Positions 8,990-16,818 of a DNA stretch of 19,301 nt are shown piece by piece. The notes beneath the pieces are model-generated. The model did not search any database. It worked only from the letters and a program-made list of their open reading frames with translations, and had not been told where the DNA came from. The translations under genes were made by a program, and so were the position numbers. The DNA comes from Cyclostephanos tholiformis (lineage: Eukaryota; Bacillariophyta; Thalassiosirophyceae; Thalassiosirales; Thalassiosiraceae): NCBI GenBank assembly GCA_036939975.1, contig JALLPB010000473.1:1-19301 (forward strand), written 5' to 3'. How positions within the stretch are numbered: position 1 is the first letter of the stretch; every line of letters begins with the position of its first letter.

Positions 8990-10071
8990 TCACCTTTTCT
9001 TCTTATCACTCAACTTCTCCAAGAAAAGCTCCGTGTTCTTCCTGTACATGACTATCTGCACGAACAATATCATATTCAGCAATACGCTCGTGCCGTACGA
9101 TCCCAGGATGTGAAAATCGAATCCAATCTCCTTGATGGTCGTGCCTATGCGCACCAACGATCCAGCGAGGTTCATCGTTATCGTGGTTATGGATTGAGCG
9201 CCCGTGCGCTTGTTAGCGTGATTCTCGATTATTTGCGCCCCCCTGGTCAATACTAGCACGATGGGATTGTACACCATCAGGACGTAATGCGTCGACGGCG
9301 TCAGGACTTTTTTTCGTCCGTCGATCGACCGGGGAGGGTTCGAGATTCATCGTTGCGGCGGTGGTGATAAATAATGGTACGAAACGAAAGTGAGGACGTG
9401 CGAGATTGGCAGTCGAAATGCGGGACGATTAGCCATCGAAGAACGAAAAAACGACGCTTGTTCATCGATGCATCGATATGTTGCGCCCTTCATCTCTCAC
9501 CGCAAAAGACCACGAACAAATAGGCGCAGTACGTCGCCAATGCGAATGCGATGTCCATAACCCCCCCCCTCATCCTCCATCGGCGACGCATACTGCCATT
9601 CGCGCTATTGTCCTCATCACCGTAGTCGTCGTGATAATGCCAAAACAACACCGCCACGATCATCGTTTGCAATAACACCGTGAACGTCTCGCCGAATGCC
9701 GAGAACGGATTACCGCGCAAGATGTTGTAAAACGACGCGTTGGAATACAGTATTATCTCCCCGTATATCGACGTCGACGATAGTCCGGAGGCGCTCCTCG
9801 ATTTGACGATGTTGCGAATGACCGGTGCCTTGTTGATGCACGATGCAAGTATGATTCCCACCCCGACGAGCTTGGCGACGAGATGGGACAGACAGGACGA
9901 TGATAGGAGGGGTAGCGACTCGAGACAGGACGCGGGGTTGACGTCCTCCTTGGGATTGGAGTAGGATGGATGATCGGACGGTCCTCCCCATGCCCACGTC
10001 GCTAGGGAGATGATGTGGGCGTTCTCGACGAGGGCATCGATCATCTTATTATTGGTTGGCGTCGTCGTCAT
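8990..10071 (-). CDS. MPDU1: Mannose-P-dolichol utilization defect 1 (MPDU1/Lec35) PQ-loop protein, two exons
   Basis: Exon 1 is 10071-9501 and exon 2 is 9306-8990, giving about 295 residues. The 194-nt phase-1 intron has a GTGAGAG donor; the acceptor AAAAAAAG is purine-rich, but it is the only AG that lets exon 2 stay open, and it rebuilds a Val codon. The protein shows the MPDU1 pattern: LVAKLVGVGIILASCINKAP with first PQ-type loop KAPVIRNIVKSRSASGLS, then GNPFSAFGE and LLQTMIVAVLFW. Exon 2 has the second loop GAQIIENHANKRTGAQS and the conserved NLAGSLVRIGTTIKEIG. About seven hydrophobic helices are visible. MPDU1 is an ER membrane protein needed for use of dolichol-linked mannose and glucose in N-glycan and GPI synthesis. 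The C-terminus KKKR fits a KKxx ER-retrieval signal. An upstream ATG at 10155 would add 28 residues without family resemblance; 10071 is preferred. Confidence 0.88.
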
Positions 10072-10333
10072 CGTCGCCGCCGCCGCCCTGGCTATGAGAG
10101 AGTGTGTTGTTGGTCGGTTAGGTACAATATGAATCGGAATCGGATCGAAAAACAAATGACGCCACGTGGAATCCAGGAAAATGGCGGGATACCTACTTCA
10201 TCTCTTCCCGCCGAAAAAAATGAGCTTCGGCGCAGGCCAGGCCGGCCATTCATTGATAGTACAACGTTGATGGATGCGACGATGTTGTTGATTGAGTGTA
10301 TATTATATTGTAACTTCCGACACTTCCGAGACC
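10072..10333. promoter_or_regulatory. Divergent intergenic region shared by MPDU1 and the propeller-oxygenase gene
   Basis: These 262 bp separate two divergent start codons and must carry both upstream regions unless the transcripts overlap. AT-rich words such as TATATTATATTG near 10299-10310 could support transcription of the plus-strand gene. No specific factor sites can be named. Confidence 0.4.
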
Positions 10334-13300
10334 ATGACATCGTCAACGACGCCCATCCCACCTCCTCCGCCGAGTCGCATCTCCCATCGTGCCATGGGCG
10401 GACCGGACTTGAATTATCTTTATGCCACCGATGGACCCAACCCCGACCCTCGCGACGACGGTTATCACAACGACGACGCCGACGACCGCGACGGCGACAA
10501 TCGCACGTCAGGTGATGAACTTTTCAATGGTGATAATAATAATAATAATAATAATAATAAGATGAATAATAAGATGAATAATAAGAATAGTAAGGAGAAG
10601 CACGATGATAAGAAGGATAGAAAGCCCGTAAGACGCGGACTAAGGTCGGACATGCGGGCGTTGAGGGGCACGTCCCTATTCCTGGGGGGGGAGGAGGGTC
10701 CGAATTCCAAGATATATTGCATACCGGGACACGCGACTCGCGTCCTTTGCATCGACACGACGACGGACGACGTGTACCCCATCGGACCGATATTCGACGC
10801 TAGGAATTGCATACTGGCGGGCAAGTACAAGTGGCTCAGAGGCATCGTCGTCGGGCACGTCATATACGGATTGCCGTGTCATTCGGATAAGGTGCTGAGG
10901 ATAGATACGCGAACGGACGAGGTGGATACGTTGGACATACCCTACGAGACGTACTTCGACAACGACGAGACGATCGATGCGGATGACAACGACGGCGATA
11001 TCGGCGATGGCGATGAAGACTATGACGTCGAGAGGAGGAATGGGAAGAAGGTCCGAACGGAGACGAGCCTCGCCCACAGAGAGAGGCACATGCCGTGGAA
11101 ATATCACGGCGGAGCCATATCCCCCCACGACGACTGCATATACGCCATACCCCAATCATCGCGCAGGGTACTTCGCATCGATCCAAGGACCGAACGCATC
11201 GGCTTCGTCGGGCCGGATTACGTCGGCAGGTGCAAGTGGTACGGCGGCGTCGTTGGACAGTCCGACGGCGCGATATACGGCATACCCCAGAACGCGTCGG
11301 GCGTATTGAGGATCGACGCCAGCGGCGTCAACTGCGATGGCGCGTCGAAACGGAACGCGGATGTGCAATCGTCGTCTTCATCGTCGAGTGGTCCCGAATC
11401 GCGGGTCATTGTCACGGTCCACGGATCGTATCCCCCCAACTTACACAACTGGCACGGCGCCGCTCGCTCGACGACGCCGGACGGCACGATCGTTTGCGTG
11501 CCCAATAACGCCGATACCGTCCTCTGCATCGTGCCGTCGAGTCGGGCGGCGTATCCCGTGAACGCCGACGATCCGGACGTGATCGAGTCGTCATCGTCGT
11601 CGTCGTCATTGTCGTCGTTATTCCCCGAGCCGGAGCTGTACACGCTAACGGGACTCGATCCGTCCGACATATCCACCGGGCGACATCGATCGGACGGAAA
11701 GTACAAGTACCTCGGCGCCATGGCCGGTACCGACGGATGCGTGTACTGCTTCCCGAGCGGGAGCGAGAGGGTGTTGCGGGTGGATACGTTGAGGCGAACG
11801 GCGCGTTCCGTGGGACCGAATTTACGTGACGCTGGCATGGAATCCCTGCACCAGAACAAGTGGCAGAACGGCCTGACGTCGCACGAGGAGGGATGCGTGT
11901 ATGCGATACCCCTCGCCGCGCGGACGGTTTTGCGCGTGAGGACGACGACGACGACGACGTCGGCGGCGGGGGGGGGGGGAGGGGAGGAAGAAGGGGAGCC
12001 GGAGGTCACCACGTGGGATCTACCGTTACCGAGCGACGTGCTACAAAAGTGGGAGGGGGGCGTGATGGCATCGAACGGATGCATGTACTGCATGCCGAAC
12101 AATCACAAGGCGGTATTGCAAATAGTGCCGAATTGCGTGCCGAGTAGGGAAAGGTTGCACCTTGCCAGGGACATGAGGGAGAGGGAACGCGAGAGTAGAA
12201 GAATGATGGAGGAGATGGAACGGAAACGGGAGATGGAGAGGAGGAAGGCCGAGAGGGAAAGGAGGAAGAGGGAAAGACGAATACGCGACAAGGAGGAGCA
12301 AGGGCGTGGTGAGAGGGAGGAGAGGAGTGATCCTTCGGAAGGAGAGACAACGGGATCGTCATGTAAGGAAACTACCAAGAAGGCCGAGGACGCGACCGAC
12401 CGACCCATTACTACGAGCGACAAAAGGTTGTCGACCGAGGAAGGGATGACAAAGGAGGATCGGACGATGCAGACCGACCGATCAATTCTTCCCAACGGCT
12501 TTGTACCTCCCGACGACGTCGCAACCTACAAGTATAAATCCGGAATTCCGACCCTTCGATCCTCCGCCCACCGCGTCAAATACTCACTCGATCACCGTGA
12601 GCACAATCCCAATCCCAAAGGCAGCGATGGAAATCCCACCAATACGACCTTCTTGCCGGCGAGTCTTTGCAACGTTGACGTTTTACCCTACTCCACTTCC
12701 GAATTCGATTTTCATGGTGCGGTGGTGGGCATCTTTCAGCGTTGCGATGAAAATTTTGTGGGCGCGTTCCGATCCTTATCCGATGGGACGAGAGTGATTC
12801 CGAAGCTCGACAATTTCGTCGTCCCGCCCAACTCGCTGATACGGGAATGCCAACGGGGGAAACTCGAGCGAGCGCAAGAGTACCTGTCAGACGCCGTCGC
12901 TTCCGATGCCGACTTCCTCCGTCTCTTCGATGGCTTCGTGGTGGATCGAATTTTGCCTCGTCTCAAGGCGCGACTACAGTCGGCAGGGTCGCACAATGAG
13001 GATTTGCCCGTCACCTTCTTCTACCAACGTCCTCCGACTTTACGCATTCAACCTGGTCCCGCGCGTGCCTTGGTCCGTGCTCACAACGATGCAGAATACG
13101 GCCATCAAAATGGCGAGCTCAATTTTTGGCTCCCGCTGACAAGCCGGAGGAAGACGGGAGTCGATTTGTTCTGCGAGTCAAAATCGGGAGCCGGCGATTA
13201 TCGTCCGTTGCAAGTGGAATACGGAGAGGTCGTATCGTTCCACGGATCATCTCGACGTCACTACGTGAACCCGAATCGGTCCCTTTGGACCAGAGTCAGT

Positions 13301-13396
13301 CTGGATTTTAGGGTTGGGATTGGTGGCTATTTTGATCCCGATTGGCAGATGAATGGCACGACTAATGATCACAATCGGAGGAAGGTCAATGTTTGA
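10334..13396 (+). CDS. Eight propeller-like repeats fused to StrG/PhyH-like Fe(II)/2OG oxygenase domain
   Basis: A single-exon, 1020-residue protein. The frame opens at 10292, but 10334 is the first ATG. Residues 1-125 are disordered, with an Asn/Lys run from an AAT microsatellite. From about 126 to 600 there are eight repeats of the type (I/V)YxIPxxxxxVLRID, most followed by KWxGG; examples are KIYCIPGHATRVLCID, AIYGIPQNASGVLRID and CMYCMPNNHKAVLQI. These resemble beta-propeller blades common in diatom proteins. About 604-675 is an Arg/Glu-rich, probably helical linker. The C-terminal domain (about 720-1010) resembles StrG/phytanoyl-CoA dioxygenase-like enzymes: HNDAEYGHQ gives His917 and Asp919, FHGSSRRHY gives His970 or His976, and TRVSLDFR gives Arg987, fitting an H-x-D...H metal site plus 2-oxoglutarate-binding Arg. 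Substrate and location are unknown; no signal peptide is seen. Confidence 0.8.
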   Translation: MTSSTTPIPPPPPSRISHRAMGGPDLNYLYATDGPNPDPRDDGYHNDDADDRDGDNRTSGDELFNGDNNNNNNNNKMNNKMNNKNSKEKHDDKKDRKPVRRGLRSDMRALRGTSLFLGGEEGPNSKIYCIPGHATRVLCIDTTTDDVYPIGPIFDARNCILAGKYKWLRGIVVGHVIYGLPCHSDKVLRIDTRTDEVDTLDIPYETYFDNDETIDADDNDGDIGDGDEDYDVERRNGKKVRTETSLAHRERHMPWKYHGGAISPHDDCIYAIPQSSRRVLRIDPRTERIGFVGPDYVGRCKWYGGVVGQSDGAIYGIPQNASGVLRIDASGVNCDGASKRNADVQSSSSSSSGPESRVIVTVHGSYPPNLHNWHGAARSTTPDGTIVCVPNNADTVLCIVPSSRAAYPVNADDPDVIESSSSSSSLSSLFPEPELYTLTGLDPSDISTGRHRSDGKYKYLGAMAGTDGCVYCFPSGSERVLRVDTLRRTARSVGPNLRDAGMESLHQNKWQNGLTSHEEGCVYAIPLAARTVLRVRTTTTTTSAAGGGGGEEEGEPEVTTWDLPLPSDVLQKWEGGVMASNGCMYCMPNNHKAVLQIVPNCVPSRERLHLARDMRERERESRRMMEEMERKREMERRKAERERRKRERRIRDKEEQGRGEREERSDPSEGETTGSSCKETTKKAEDATDRPITTSDKRLSTEEGMTKEDRTMQTDRSILPNGFVPPDDVATYKYKSGIPTLRSSAHRVKYSLDHREHNPNPKGSDGNPTNTTFLPASLCNVDVLPYSTSEFDFHGAVVGIFQRCDENFVGAFRSLSDGTRVIPKLDNFVVPPNSLIRECQRGKLERAQEYLSDAVASDADFLRLFDGFVVDRILPRLKARLQSAGSHNEDLPVTFFYQRPPTLRIQPGPARALVRAHNDAEYGHQNGELNFWLPLTSRRKTGVDLFCESKSGAGDYRPLQVEYGEVVSFHGSSRRHYVNPNRSLWTRVSLDFRVGIGGYFDPDWQMNGTTNDHNRRKVNV
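10531..10590. repeat. AAT microsatellite encoding an Asn/Lys run
   Basis: An (AAT)n tract from about 10533 to 10560 is followed by two GATGAATAATAA-type units, all in frame inside the propeller-oxygenase gene. It encodes about eight Asn residues and KMNN repeats and is likely to vary in length between alleles. Confidence 0.8.
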
Positions 13397-13696
13397 AGGT
13401 GCGTACCCGGCAAAAGACTTCAGGAGAGGAAAAGAAAAGCTTAGTACCACTTTTTAGCAGTAGACTGTTCCGAAAGCAGCAAGAACACCTTCGCCATAAG
13501 AAGCCCTGAAGACGATTAGCTTTATGTTGCTGAATATCGTCCTTACCCACGGGAGATGACACTTCGATAAAAAATTAACTATTGTTCATGATAGTGCCTC
13601 TCAAGAACTCACTTGATCTTGGTATCAGTTGTTCCTCCTGCGAGGCTTGAATGCATGAATGCATTTCATGAGTCTCTACGATGCAAATAATTTCAA
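13397..13696. other. Gene-free 3' region after the propeller-oxygenase gene
   Basis: No coding region is supported. This probably holds the 3' untranslated part of the upstream gene and the boundary of the hevein tandem array; resemblance to the second array unit begins near 13697. Confidence 0.5.
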
Positions 13697-14034
13697 CCCT
13701 GTCACATATCTTATTTCCGTCGGTGGAGTACTTATTGCATGTGTGATAGATGTGAAAGATGTTCGATCCTGACAAGACCTACCATAATCATAATGATGTG
13801 CATTGCTCCTCACACGAATAATGGTCATGAATTTAAGTCCCATCCACGGCTAAGATCTAAATGATTCCTCGATGATCAATACCAAGGCAACACAACACGA
13901 CTTTGTCACCCGGTTTTGTAACACGAGCCACGATAAATCTTTTTCTGTTCTGATCTTGATCCGACTCAAAGGAAACAATGGCAAGATCACGAAATGACCA
14001 AGGAGAAAAATATGACCATGATCGCACAAGACTG

Positions 14035-14046
14035 TAAATAAAAAGG
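14035..14046 (+). promoter_or_regulatory. Possible TATA-like element of hevein gene copy 1
   Basis: TAAATAAAAAGG lies about 110 bp upstream of the ATG and is kept identically at 15484-15495 before copy 2. Promoter function is inferred from position and composition only. Confidence 0.3.
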
Positions 14047-14155
14047 CATTTCACTTACACATGAGAGCTCATAAAACAACAAAAGCTATCAGAGCAAAGT
14101 TTACATTCAAGCACCTGACACCTCTTCCTAAATCTGCCACTACAACTAAATTAAG

Positions 14156-14746
14156 ATGAATCTATGTCTCGCCGTCTTCGCGTTTACCTCCATGCGGCTT
14201 TCTGTTTACGGATTCGAGTCAACCTACCCCCACGAAAAGGATGTCGAGGCAGCGATGGCAAAGTCTGGCGGATCTCCAGGTCTTAGCGCCGTGCGTCCCA
14301 AAGAATTGCAAAAGAGACCATCTTCGGGTTTGAGGAAGGGTCGGATGGATACTCGCAGGCTCACTTGTGGCAATGGGCAAGTAGGTGATGGTACATGCCC
14401 TAATGGTGAATGTTGCAGCCAATATGGCTGGTGTGGAACTAGCGCTGATCACTGTGGTGGCTCATCTGACAGTGTATTTGGGGATTTACCCGTATTCTCC
14501 TCTTGTGGCGGTGGAAATGTGGGCAATGGCATCTGTCCTAATGATGGAGAATGCTGCAGCCAATATGGCTGGTGTGGAACTAGCGCTGAGCATTGTGGTG
14601 GCTCATCTGATGACTTTTTTGATATAATAGTGGACTCCTTGACTCATTGTGGCAGTGGAAACGTGGGTAATGGCATCTGTCCTAATGAGGGAGAATGCTG
14701 CAGCCAATATGGCTGGTGTGGAACTAGCGCTGAACATTGCGGGTAG
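14156..14746 (+). CDS. Secreted protein with three hevein-type (CBM18) chitin-binding domains
   Basis: A 196-residue, intronless protein. Residues 1-19 ([19 protein letters not shown]) look like a short signal peptide. Residues 20-70 are a charged spacer with a dibasic RR at 68-69 just before the first domain, which could be a processing site. Three hevein-like modules follow at 71-100, 117-147 and 165-195, each with CPN...[17 protein letters not shown]. Each module has six cysteines; plant hevein has eight, so the last pair is missing, as in many CBM18 modules. The QYGWCG core carries the aromatic residues that usually contact chitin. Expected role: binding chitin or N-acetylglucosamine polymers outside the cell, for example in cell-wall or chitin-fibre organisation, or defence. 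The ATG context (AATTAAGATGAAT) is kept in the neighbouring copy. Confidence 0.9.
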   Translation: MNLCLAVFAFTSMRLSVYGFESTYPHEKDVEAAMAKSGGSPGLSAVRPKELQKRPSSGLRKGRMDTRRLTCGNGQVGDGTCPNGECCSQYGWCGTSADHCGGSSDSVFGDLPVFSSCGGGNVGNGICPNDGECCSQYGWCGTSAEHCGGSSDDFFDIIVDSLTHCGSGNVGNGICPNEGECCSQYGWCGTSAEHCG

Positions 14747-14940
14747 GAGTAAGGAGGGATCCGATGGGGTTTTTTAGTTGACGAGGCTTTTCCCCATCAT
14801 AAATTATTTTATTAATTGCATCATAGTAATTTTTTTTTTCGGTGGCCCACCGGAGATAGTAGTGACATTGTCTGGTCTCACCCACAAAAACAATGGCCAT
14901 CCACAGATAAGACACAAATACCCCTATGAAAATCAAAGAA

Positions 14941-15150
14941 ATGTGACTTTATCTGATTCTGATCCGACTCTCAGGAAGCAAGAGCAAACCGAAACTTATC
15001 GGACAAAAGATACAATCAGAATGGAACACCTATCTAGACAACACCGGCATTCCACCTACAGAAAGTGCTTACAAACAACAAAAGCAATCAAAGCAGATTT
15101 AACATCCAAGCATCATGCACATCTTTCTTCATCTACTACGACAAAAAATG
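14941..15150 (+). pseudogene. Promoter-only relic of a hevein array unit
   Basis: Between units 1 and 2 is a diverged copy of the upstream region only: GATCCGACTC...GGAA, then ACAACAAAAGCAATCAAAGC and an AAGCATC...CATCTTTCTTCATCTAC block, which parallel 13955-14150. No coding sequence follows; the next recognisable block is the upstream part of unit 2. It looks like a former gene copy whose body was deleted. Confidence 0.55.
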
Positions 15151-15483
15151 TACGATCTCGTCACATATTTTGTTTCCGTGGGTGGAGTATTGTAAGTGTG
15201 GTAGACGTGACTAAGATGTTCGATCCTCGATGGGACTTACCATAATCAAGTTGCTCCTCACACTAATAATGGTCCTGGATTTAAGTCCCATCCACGGCTA
15301 AGATCTAATTGATATCTCGAGATGATCAATACCAAGGTATTGCAACATGACTTTTTCCCCTGCTTTTGTAACATGAGCCACAATAAACATTTTCTGGTCT
15401 GATCTTGATCCGACTCAAAGGAAACAATGGCAAGATCACGAAATGACCAAGGAGAAAAATATGACCATGATCGCACAAGACTG

Positions 15484-15495
15484 TAAATAAAAAGG
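15484..15495 (+). promoter_or_regulatory. Possible TATA-like element of hevein gene copy 2
   Basis: Identical counterpart of 14035-14046, at the same distance from the start codon. Function is inferred. Confidence 0.3.
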
Positions 15496-15604
15496 CATTT
15501 CACTTACACATGAGAGCTCATAAAACAACAAAAGCTATCAGAGCAAAGTTTACATTCAAGCACCTGACACCTCTTCCTAAATCTGCCACTACAACTAAAT
15601 TAAG

Positions 15605-16051
15605 ATGAATCTATGTCTCGCCGTCTTCGCGTTTACCTCCATGCGGCTTTCTGTTTACGGATTCGAGTCAACCTACCCCCACGAAAAGGATGTCGAGGCA
15701 GCGATGGCAAAGTCTGGCGGATCTCCAGGTCTTAGCGCCGTGCGTCCCAAAGAATTGCAAAAGAGACCATCTTCGGGTTTGAGGAAGGGTCGGATGGATA
15801 CTCGCAGGCTCACTTGTGGCAATGGGCAAGTAGGTGATGGTACATGCCCTAATGGTGAATGTTGCAGCCAATATGGCTGGTGTGGAACTAGCGCTGATCA
15901 CTGTGGTGGCTCATCTGACAGTGTATTTGGGGATTTACCCGTATTCTCCTCTTGTGGCGGTGGAAATGTGGGCAATGGCATCTGTCCTAATGATGGAGAA
16001 TGCTGCAGCCAATATGGCTGGTGTGGAACTAGCGCTGAGCATTGTGGGTAG
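15605..16051 (+). CDS. Secreted protein with two hevein-type (CBM18) chitin-binding domains
   Basis: A 148-residue paralogue of the gene at 14156-14746. Its amino-acid sequence is the same from residue 1 through the second hevein module (71-100 and 117-147), after which it ends at GG-TAG instead of continuing into a third module. Signal peptide, charged spacer and six-cysteine modules are as in copy 1. The end fits an unequal exchange between the near-identical second and third hevein repeats: the stop codon and following bases match those after the third repeat of copy 1. Upstream sequence is identical for about 200 bp, so both copies are probably expressed alike. The lower domain number could change avidity for chitin. 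Confidence 0.88.
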   Translation: MNLCLAVFAFTSMRLSVYGFESTYPHEKDVEAAMAKSGGSPGLSAVRPKELQKRPSSGLRKGRMDTRRLTCGNGQVGDGTCPNGECCSQYGWCGTSADHCGGSSDSVFGDLPVFSSCGGGNVGNGICPNDGECCSQYGWCGTSAEHCG

Positions 16052-16288
16052 GAGTAAGGAGGGGTCCGATGGGGTTTTTTAGTTGATGAGGCTCTTTTCC
16101 CCGTCGTAAATAATGTTATAAATTGCATCATAGTATTTAGTTTTTTCGGCGGCCCACCATAGATGTGTAGTGTCCTTGTCTGGTCTCACCCCACAAAAAC
16201 AATGCCCATCCACAGATAAAGCACAAATACCTCAATGATCAAAGCATCCTACACCTCGTCCTTCATCTACCCCCACAACAATGGTACA

Positions 16289-16372
16289 ACGAATCCATGT
16301 CTCCCTGTCTTCGCGTTTACCTCCATGTGACTTTCTGTTTACGAGGAAGAGTCAACTATCCCCATGAAAGCG
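16289..16372 (+). pseudogene. Broken third copy of the hevein-type gene (signal-peptide part only)
   Basis: The signal-peptide region is recognisable in a third copy: CTGTCTTCGCGTTTACCTCC and TTTCTGTTTACGAGG parallel copies 1 and 2. In the homologous frame the start ATG is lost (region reads AATCCATGT) and a TGA at 16328-16330 replaces the Arg codon after Met. The resemblance ends near 16372 and no hevein domain follows. It is preceded by related flanking blocks (16151-16280). Confidence 0.75.
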
Positions 16373-16818
16373 CGGAACTTTGTGCGTAATGAGTCCAGTG
16401 ATTATTTGACAGCAATCTTATAGGAAGGGTCATTTAAGTTAACGAAATGAAGCTTAGTGTCCTTGCAAATGCTCTCCGATGATTTGCCATGGTTTGGTGA
16501 ATGCGTCTATTAGATGGCAAATGAAAAAAAGGGACATCTTTCCACAACATCATACCCGGATCTCCCTGGAAATAAGTATGAAGTTTGTCTTGTTAAAACC
16601 AGATAATTTAGATGTCCCATTTCAATTGCCATGTCAAGTGAAGTGTGCCACTTCGCTTTGAGAGCCACTTCGCATTGAGAGCCATCTGGCATGGCCGTGT
16701 GTATTTTTATAACGATTGGCTCTTTACACTCTAATCAATTCATAAATGCATCGTAGCTTGAGAAAAAGTTTATGTTGTGGTGTGAAGTTTTCTTAGTTCT
16801 TATCGAGCTTTCTATTCA
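16373..16818. other. Gene-free interval with a 17-bp tandem duplication
   Basis: No coding region is supported. A 17-bp unit, GCCACTTCGCTTTGAGA, is followed directly by a copy with one change (16647-16663 and 16664-16680). The end near 16740-16818 is probably the 3' flank of the minus-strand TTC38-like gene. Confidence 0.55.

Larger units (their letters stand above)
13697..14940 (+). repeat. Tandem array unit 1 (hevein-type gene with flanks)
   Basis: This unit and the one at about 15154-16240 are direct copies at an offset of 1449 bp over the genes. 13949-14598 is identical to 15398-16047 (650 bp without a mismatch by eye). The upstream block 13697-13948 and the block after the stop codon are recognisably related but clearly diverged, with small indels. 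Confidence 0.88.
15154..16240 (+). repeat. Tandem array unit 2 (hevein-type gene with flanks)
   Basis: Direct copy of unit 1. It is identical to unit 1 over 15398-16047 and diverged on both sides. It is one hevein repeat shorter than unit 1: the sequence jumps from the end of the second hevein repeat straight to the stop-codon flank that follows the third repeat in unit 1. Confidence 0.88.

Noticed and set aside
8559..9113. 184-codon plus-strand frame
   Set aside because: It overlaps the conserved MPDU1 exon 2 on the other strand, has no recognisable domain, and has the composition of chance frames in this DNA.
9331..9345. GGGTTCGAGATTC as a tRNA T-arm
   Set aside because: No acceptor stem, D-arm or anticodon arm could be fitted around it; it lies inside the MPDU1 intron. 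No other tRNA candidate was found by eye.
10072..10155. Longer MPDU1 start at the ATG at 10155
   Set aside because: The extra 28 residues show no MPDU1 resemblance and encroach on the divergent promoter region; the ATG at 10071 is more likely, though not proven.
11218..12102. 294-codon minus-strand frame antisense to the propeller gene
   Set aside because: It mirrors the repeat-rich, codon-biased plus-strand gene. Its own protein has no domain, while the plus frame has clear repeats and motifs.
13857..14054. Minus-strand frame starting MKCLFIYSLVRSW, repeated at 15258-15503
   Set aside because: It recurs only because the hevein upstream region is duplicated. The frames diverge where the DNA diverges, so there is no sign of coding constraint.
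13949..16047. Long identical direct repeats as LTRs of a retrotransposon
   Set aside because: The repeats contain complete hevein genes and there is no gag-pol between them; they are gene duplicates.
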